Position numbers and translations under genes: made by a program. A DNA stretch of 64,000 bases from positions 431,551 through 495,550 of the forward strand of contig VXBP01004053.1 in assembly GCA_013400115.1 (NCBI GenBank), given 5' to 3'. Of the stretch, positions 59,412 to 64,000 are shown piece by piece; the stretch's first letter is position 1; each line of letters opens with the position of its first letter. The notes beneath the pieces are model-generated. The model made no database searches. It worked only from the letters and a program-made list of their open reading frames with translations, and was not told where the DNA came from. Source of the stretch: Rhinopomastus cyanomelas. Taxonomy: Eukaryota > Chordata > Aves > Bucerotiformes > Rhinopomastidae.

Positions 59412-60973
59412 CAAACCGGAAAGTTACACCAATCCATCTGCTCTGCTTCTTCACAGCCTCTCAGGCTGCCCCTGCAGCGGGGTTAGCAGCCATGTGGGGC
59501 TGCTGCGCTCAGGGTTACAGGGTGGGAGCAAAGAGGTCAGGGCTGAAGCCAGGGGACTGCCTTGTTCCAGCAGCACGATGTCCTTGGCAGCTGGCTCAGG
59601 GTCTGTGGAAGACCGTAAGGAGTCCCATGGGGTGGGCCAAGCTGAGGGGCCTGCTGGTCAACCAGGATTGGCCACCTCCACTCTGAGGAGCCAGCAGAGC
59701 GGAACTAGCCGCTAATTCAGGCTGGACAAGTCTCACGAATCACAGACGCTCCGGGGGTGACAGTCCAGCAGGTAGAAGCTGGGTCATGATGTCTCATTTC
59801 AGAGGTCACTGCTTGTGGCCAATTATTGGGAAAGAAATAAGACAGCAACCTCCCAATACTCCACCTCAACCCACCAACACAACACAGGTTAGTTTAGAAA
59901 AATCCCCATTTCCTTTAGCTTGAAAAGTCAACGATTAGCAAAAAAGTGTCAAATCAAAGGGAGACTTCAATGCCTGCTCCCTCATGAGCCAAAGGCTGTG
60001 TCCGTTCAAACGTAGTGAGGCACCTCAAAACCGTGCATGAGGAAGGAGAAATGGGAAGCGGATACTCTGCTGTCACAGGGGACCCTGCAGCCCCCCCCAG
60101 TCTTTCACAAGACTTCCTTTACGTATTGCAGCCCCCCTGCAGTATGTAAAGAGAGATGATCTGGGCAGTCTGGTGGTATCAACTCAGGATATTTCTGCTT
60201 AAAAACCTAGTGCTATCGGAAGAGATGATGGGATCTCAGGGTGATCTTATCAGTGACACCACCTCCAAACTATATACATGGGGTATGTGTCAGCTAGTCA
60301 GGGCCTTCAAAGTTCTCCTGGCTTTGGGGATGGGGAGTAAGACACTTTAACAGGGGACATTTAATCTAACAGATCCTTAAGCTTTCCCTGTCTTACACGT
60401 CACACACACTGTCTCTCTGTCAAACTGCTGGCCTAGGGCTCCATCAAAGTATTTTGAAGCATTTAGCTGTTTCAAGAGAGTCATTCTGAAAGACATCTAG
60501 TTTTACCTACTCAGCACTCTTCTTGCTAGCCTGGCCTGACACTCACAGCTGGTCTGTTGCCTCTCAGGCACCACTCTTGGCACCTTCTGCTGGTGTGGAG
60601 GGTGGCTCACACCACGCTGAGGGTGCTCCTGCTGCTGCAGACAACATTACAATACACATAAGACATACCCACTCTTGTGGCAGGCTCCTGTCTTGACAGG
60701 CAAGGTCTGCTACCCACAGAGGGTGGAGACACATGAAAAGCAGCAGGTTTCCCTCTCTCAGATCCTGTAAGGAATCAAAGAAATCTACAGTACAGTATTT
60801 TCTAAGCCCAGAAGGCTTGCTGAATTTATGTCATCTAGAGGAAACCACTGCACTTTTCAACTGTCTCAGCTGAACACAACGGTTCATGTAACCCCAAAGC
60901 TGCGTTTTAGGCATCAGCAGAACAGCAGGCAGCTCTGTCCCCCACTTTCTTCATCCCACTGATCGTACTTTAC

Positions 60974-61338
60974 CTGACACATGTCACGCATGGTGTCCAC
61001 TTCGTGCTATTCATAGTGTTTTCTGTGCTTGGGTCCATGTCGCCGTGGGCAAAAGCCACCAACCACCACATCATGGCAAAGAGCAGCCAGCTGCACAGGA
61101 AGGACATAGTAAAGATGACAAGTGTGTGACGCCACTTCAAGTCCACCAAAGTGGTGAAAATGTCTTGCAGGAAGCGCCCCTGCTCACGGATGTTCTTGTG
61201 TGCCAGGTTGCATGCCCCATTCTTTGCAATGAAGCGGGCTTTGCGCGGCCGGTCTCGGATGCGCGGCTTGCGCAGGTTCTCGGCAGCGATCCGTGCCAAC
61301 ACATACTCTTCAGGGATGATACTCTTCCGAGCCAACAT
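60974..61338 (-). CDS. KCNJ8: KCNJ8 (Kir6.1) coding exon 2, start codon to residue 121
   Basis: This exon encodes the N-terminus of Kir6.1. It opens with MLARKSIIPEEYVLARI, which is diagnostic for Kir6.1 rather than Kir6.2. The start at 61338 is the first in-frame ATG: an in-frame TGA sits at 61362-61360. Residues 51-58 (REQGRFLQ) carry the cytosolic ATP-site arginine and slide-helix region, and M1 spans about 71-97. The extracellular turret (about 99-121) is the least conserved part and includes an NST sequon at 110-112 and cysteines at 117 and 120. The exon ends CAG|GTAAAG, a strong donor at 60973-60972, two bases into codon 122. Splicing to exon 3 restores the frame exactly (365 + 901 bases = 422 codons including stop). 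In other vertebrates the protein pairs with SUR2, encoded by the adjacent ABCC9. Confidence 0.97.
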
Positions 61339-61352
61339 CTTCCTGCCACCAT
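61137..61352 (-). other. Upstream ORF overlapping the KCNJ8 start codon
   Basis: An ATG 14 bases before the KCNJ8 start opens a 71-codon frame that overlaps the first 200 bases of the coding region and stops at 61137. Its context (ACTATGG) fits the Kozak rule better than the main start (AAGATGT). It shows no recognisable protein, so any role would be to reduce translation of Kir6.1. It could instead be bypassed by leaky scanning. Confidence 0.5.
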
Positions 61353-61427
61353 AGTCCACTCAGCAAGATACAAAATAGGGGAGGAGGGTCGTCCCTCTAA
61401 GCGTGATGCCACAGGTCTCACTCTACC
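61339..61427 (-). other. KCNJ8: KCNJ8 exon 2, 5' untranslated part
   Basis: On the minus strand a pyrimidine tract ending TTTTTTTGCAG places the acceptor at 61429-61428, so exon 2 starts at 61427 with 89 untranslated bases. These contain an upstream ATG at 61352 in strong context (A at -3, G at +4) that is out of frame with the main ORF. They also contain the in-frame TGA that fixes the main start codon. Confidence 0.8.
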
Positions 61428-62201
61428 CTGCAAAAAAAGAGAACCTGGTCAGATCGGTCACCTGCCTGTTACAGCGAGAAGCCTTGAGTAGGTGCCCCCT
61501 ACCAACAGCCATTTCCCTAAATGTCCCCGAGTGCTTAGTTATGCTGCAATGTGCTCTCTCTTTCAGACCAGCATTCTTATCAGAGCCATTGGTATCAGCT
61601 TGTAGCACAAAACCAAAAGGCTAGCTGCAGGACAGTCGTGCGACTTGATGTAAAGTAACAGGACGTACGACGAGTCGGTTCCTCAGGCTGGTTCTCCAGG
61701 AGATAGCTGTGCACAGGTGGGTGCTGCAACACAGAGCGCTAAGTTATTCGCATCCTTCAGCACCTGAGTAATCGGACTTCCCTGACTTGAGCCACAGCTA
61801 CTCTTCGGAGAGACGGTGGAGGCTCATTCCTTAAGCTACAGCCCTGCAGTGCTGCCCGGAACCCCCGTCCTGTCCCCCAGAAGCATCACAAGAACAGGCT
61901 GTGCTGGAGGATGCAGGGCCAGCGCTTCGCGTTCCCCCTTCGCAGCTCTGCCTCCTGCCCTGATCAGGCCGGGAAACCCGCCCTTTATTCCCAAACGCCA
62001 GCCGGGTGACAGAGCGAACCCACAGCGCGCCCGGCGCCCGCAGCTCCCCTCCGGCCGCCCCGCCCCGCCCCGCCCCGCCGCGGGGAGGGAGTGAAGGGAG
62101 GGGAGAGGGGCTGTGTGACCCTCCCCAGTCCCGCCCCGTGCTGCGCAGGACCTCCTCCCCGCGGGGAGCGCACCCAGCCTCCCCCAGCCCTCGCTGCTTA
62201 C
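61428..62201 (-). other. KCNJ8: KCNJ8 intron 1, predicted
   Basis: This segment runs between a candidate donor at 62201-62200 (CTGCG|GTAAGCAG read on the minus strand) and the exon 2 acceptor at 61428. Its 5' half lies in the CpG island and contains four back-to-back GC boxes (62056-62085). The long frames on both strands here come from high GC and are not genes. Confidence 0.55.
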
Positions 62202-62440
62202 CGCAGGGTGGCGGGGCGGGGAGGACGGGGCTGTAGGGCTGAGGTCGGGCAGGGTGCGGTGCCCAGTTCCCGGATGCGGGGCGCACGGACCCGCACACTC
62301 CGTCACGCAAGTAGTGGTGCTTGCGGATGGTCTAGGGGGTGTCCGGAGGACCAGGGTAGGCGGAATCTTGCGGTTCAGTTGTGCGTGTTGTGCGGGCAGC
62401 TGGATCTGCCGCCTCTTCTGGGAAGCCGAGGGTTGTGCCT
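61880..62440. promoter_or_regulatory. KCNJ8: CpG island at the KCNJ8 5' end
   Basis: This is the only long GC- and CpG-rich block in the window apart from the LTR at 43.7 kb. It contains a run of CCGCCCC boxes at 62056-62085 and more GC boxes near 62210-62235, which are potential Sp1/KLF sites. It coincides with the predicted first exon and donor, so it is the likely promoter. Confidence 0.7.
62202..62310 (-). other. KCNJ8: Candidate KCNJ8 non-coding exon 1
   Basis: The 3' edge is set by the CTGCG|GTAAGCAG donor. The transcription start is not visible, so the upstream limit is a guess. KCNJ8 in mammals has a non-coding first exon, which fits. No TATA box is seen, as expected for a CpG-island promoter. 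Confidence 0.45.
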
Positions 62441-62534
62441 TTCCGACTTGATCTTACCCCGCATCTCACTGAGACAGAAGGAGAAGCAGGGGCGTGAGCG
62501 TTCGGAGGATCAAAGCCAAATCTCGTGTCCTCAT

Positions 62535-62607
62535 GCCGCCTGCCCTGGCAGGGAGACTGAACTAGATGATTTCTGAGGTCCCTTCCGACCTCTGACGTTC
62601 TGTGATT
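62535..62607 (+). mobile_element. CR1 3' end upstream of KCNJ8
   Basis: CCCTGGCAGGGAGACTGAAC, TAGATGATTTCTGAGG and TTCCGACCTCTGACG, with a TTCTGTGATTT tail. It lies 150-350 bases from the predicted first exon, at the edge of the CpG island. Confidence 0.88.
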
Positions 62608-64000
62608 TGCTCCTTTAGACAAACTTCACGATCGGTTTCCTGCTAGCGAAAAGACATCCTTTCCTGTTCACGGGCACTTTGTGTGGGATGAGCACAGCAG
62701 AAAGGATGCGCAAGGGCAAACAGCACGCGTGTTCCACGAGCTCCTCCTGTTTCCCACAGGTCGGGCTCCTGCGTCGAATGGGAAACTTGCCCTCTTGGAA
62801 ATGGCAGCTTTTTTTCCTCCCGAAACCTTGTAGTAGGAGGAATAAACAGCGCGTTAACTTTATGAAAAGATCTAAGTTTAGCTTTTAACGAAGCAAAATG
62901 CAGAGATGTCATCGTGTCCGAGCAATGTGTGTGTCTACAGTCTGGAGGTGTCTAAACTTGTGTCGGCATCACTCAGGCAAATGACCTGTAGAGCATAAAA
63001 TGTATACAGAACAAAATATCTGACTTCTCTCTGTAAACTAGAGGGGGAAAGAAAGAAATGTTTGACAGGTCTGCTGTGTTCAGGGAGATTTTGAGGGTGT
63101 TCTGGCTCGGAAAAAATGAGCAGGCACGTTTGACAGGCAGCGTAATCCTCAGCTTGAAGATACCCGTCCTGTTGAGCACGTGCACGTCCTCGACTTTAAA
63201 TAGATGAGTGATTCCTGGAAACTTTCCTAGCACTATCCTTTTCTAATACCAGGTATCAGTGGTCAGAAAAGAGAGAGGCTCAAAGCCCCAGCTGTGTTAG
63301 GCAATTAAACTCATATCTGTGCATGGAATTAATTGTAGGCGGAGGAGCAGCTCTAGTCTTTAAAAACCTGGATCTTGAACTGACCTTTAGACTGACCAGA
63401 CTGCGAGTACACGTACACAGAGTCACTTGGGTGGGTATCTGCAGTATCTTTGCCATTGGTTCCAGCTGTGGCACCTCATGGGTTTGGCTTGGGGAACTCC
63501 AGAGGTTACCCTTCTACAAATGTGGTGGCAGGGACTTGTCTTGGGGGGCAGACTGAACAGTTTGATGCAGCCTCCAAAAGTGAATCTCACTTGGGTGTAA
63601 CTGTTAGAAAGAACCGATTTAATGCACATTAACACCATCACCCACCCCAGTTTCTTATCTTTGCCTTTTTTCCTTACCTTTCTCTCACTCCTTTCTCCCT
63701 TTTAGCTCCTATGAAGTATTTGTTCCCTGCTAGGAGTATAAGTACAATTGATGATCCCCAGAACAGTCACTAGCTTCATCTCACAAAGTAAATGTCTGGG
63801 AACTCCAAGGAAACCCCCCCTCTGTTTTTTCACAGGCACTTGAATAGAATTAGTTTGCTTCTGGCACAAAGCTACTCATGTCCAGTGCCCACTGGCACAG
63901 TTTCCTGTGAAGTTATTAAAATCCACAGCTTTATAAGCAGGGACCAGAAGCACCAAGAAATGTCACTTTTATGCATTTGCCACCTTAGGCAGCAACACAC
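62608..64000. other. Sequence upstream of KCNJ8, no gene seen
   Basis: Unique sequence to the window end. ABCC9 is expected farther right by vertebrate synteny, but I find no ABC-transporter motif in any frame here. Confidence 0.55.

Larger units (their letters stand above)
57193..60973 (-). other. KCNJ8: KCNJ8 intron 2 (3.8 kb)
   Basis: The intron has GT at 60973-60972 and AG at 57194-57193 on the minus strand. It contains a 10-base purine minisatellite (about 58145-58238) and two minus-strand CR1 fragments (58348-58525 and 58944-59411). I see no further exon: open frames inside it follow repeat sequence or lack recognisable motifs. Confidence 0.9.

Noticed and set aside
61831..62310. Long minus-strand frames (156-159 codons) and plus-strand frames in the GC-rich block
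   Set aside because: They occur in several frames at once, are Pro/Arg/Gly-rich as expected from CpG-island composition, and coincide with the KCNJ8 promoter and predicted non-coding exon.
62608..64000. Search for the 3' end of ABCC9
   Set aside because: No ABC signature, Walker motif or recognisable SUR2 C-terminus in any frame. The gene probably lies beyond the window.
1..64000. CRISPR arrays, bacterial operons, tRNA or rRNA genes
   Set aside because: None is visible. The direct repeats are LINE tails or simple repeats, and the gene structure with introns is animal.

Overview
The window looks like avian nuclear DNA. It is crowded with copies of the CR1 LINE, recognisable from the 3' signature (GGATTGGACTAGATGATCT, then CCCTTCCAATCC and tandem ATTCTATG-type units) and from ORF2 reverse transcriptase motifs. 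It also carries an LTR of a family I associate with birds. The only host gene I can support is KCNJ8 (Kir6.1, the pore subunit of vascular-type ATP-sensitive potassium channels), on the minus strand near the right end. No species can be named.

Layout. Positions 1-56 kb hold intergenic DNA, probably downstream of KCNJ8, with more than 35 CR1 segments in both orientations, one LTR split by a CR1 (10.9-12.5 kb), one minus-strand LTR containing a 290-base assembly gap (42.9-43.9 kb), and a few simple repeats. The most complete CR1 (23.1-26.6 kb, minus) keeps the end of ORF1 (SGNH/GDS esterase-like), the endonuclease and the reverse transcriptase, all decayed. The best-preserved reading frame is a 5'-truncated CR1 at 17.0-18.7 kb (+), open for 537 codons. 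A close relative at 54.9-55.8 kb (-) ends about 510 bases beyond the KCNJ8 stop codon. Several CR1s are nested in older repeats, which gives a relative insertion order.

KCNJ8 occupies 56.3-62.3 kb on the minus strand. A candidate non-coding first exon lies in a CpG island with GC boxes (about 61.9-62.4 kb). Exon 2 (60974-61427) holds the start codon and the first 121 codons; exon 3 (56292-57192) holds the rest. The joined frame encodes 421 residues and has every Kir landmark: slide helix, M1, pore loop with GFG filter, M2, cytoplasmic domain and an RKR-containing basic tail. Kir6.1 forms an octamer with a sulfonylurea receptor; its usual partner ABCC9 (SUR2) is the expected next gene beyond the right edge but is not in view.

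I found no previously undescribed system. The observations most worth checking are a potential N-glycosylation sequon and an extra cysteine in the Kir6.1 extracellular loop, a strong-context overlapping upstream ORF, the CR1 lying in the probable 3' UTR zone of KCNJ8, the nested insertions, and two single-N joints inside CR1 sequence that look like assembly gaps.
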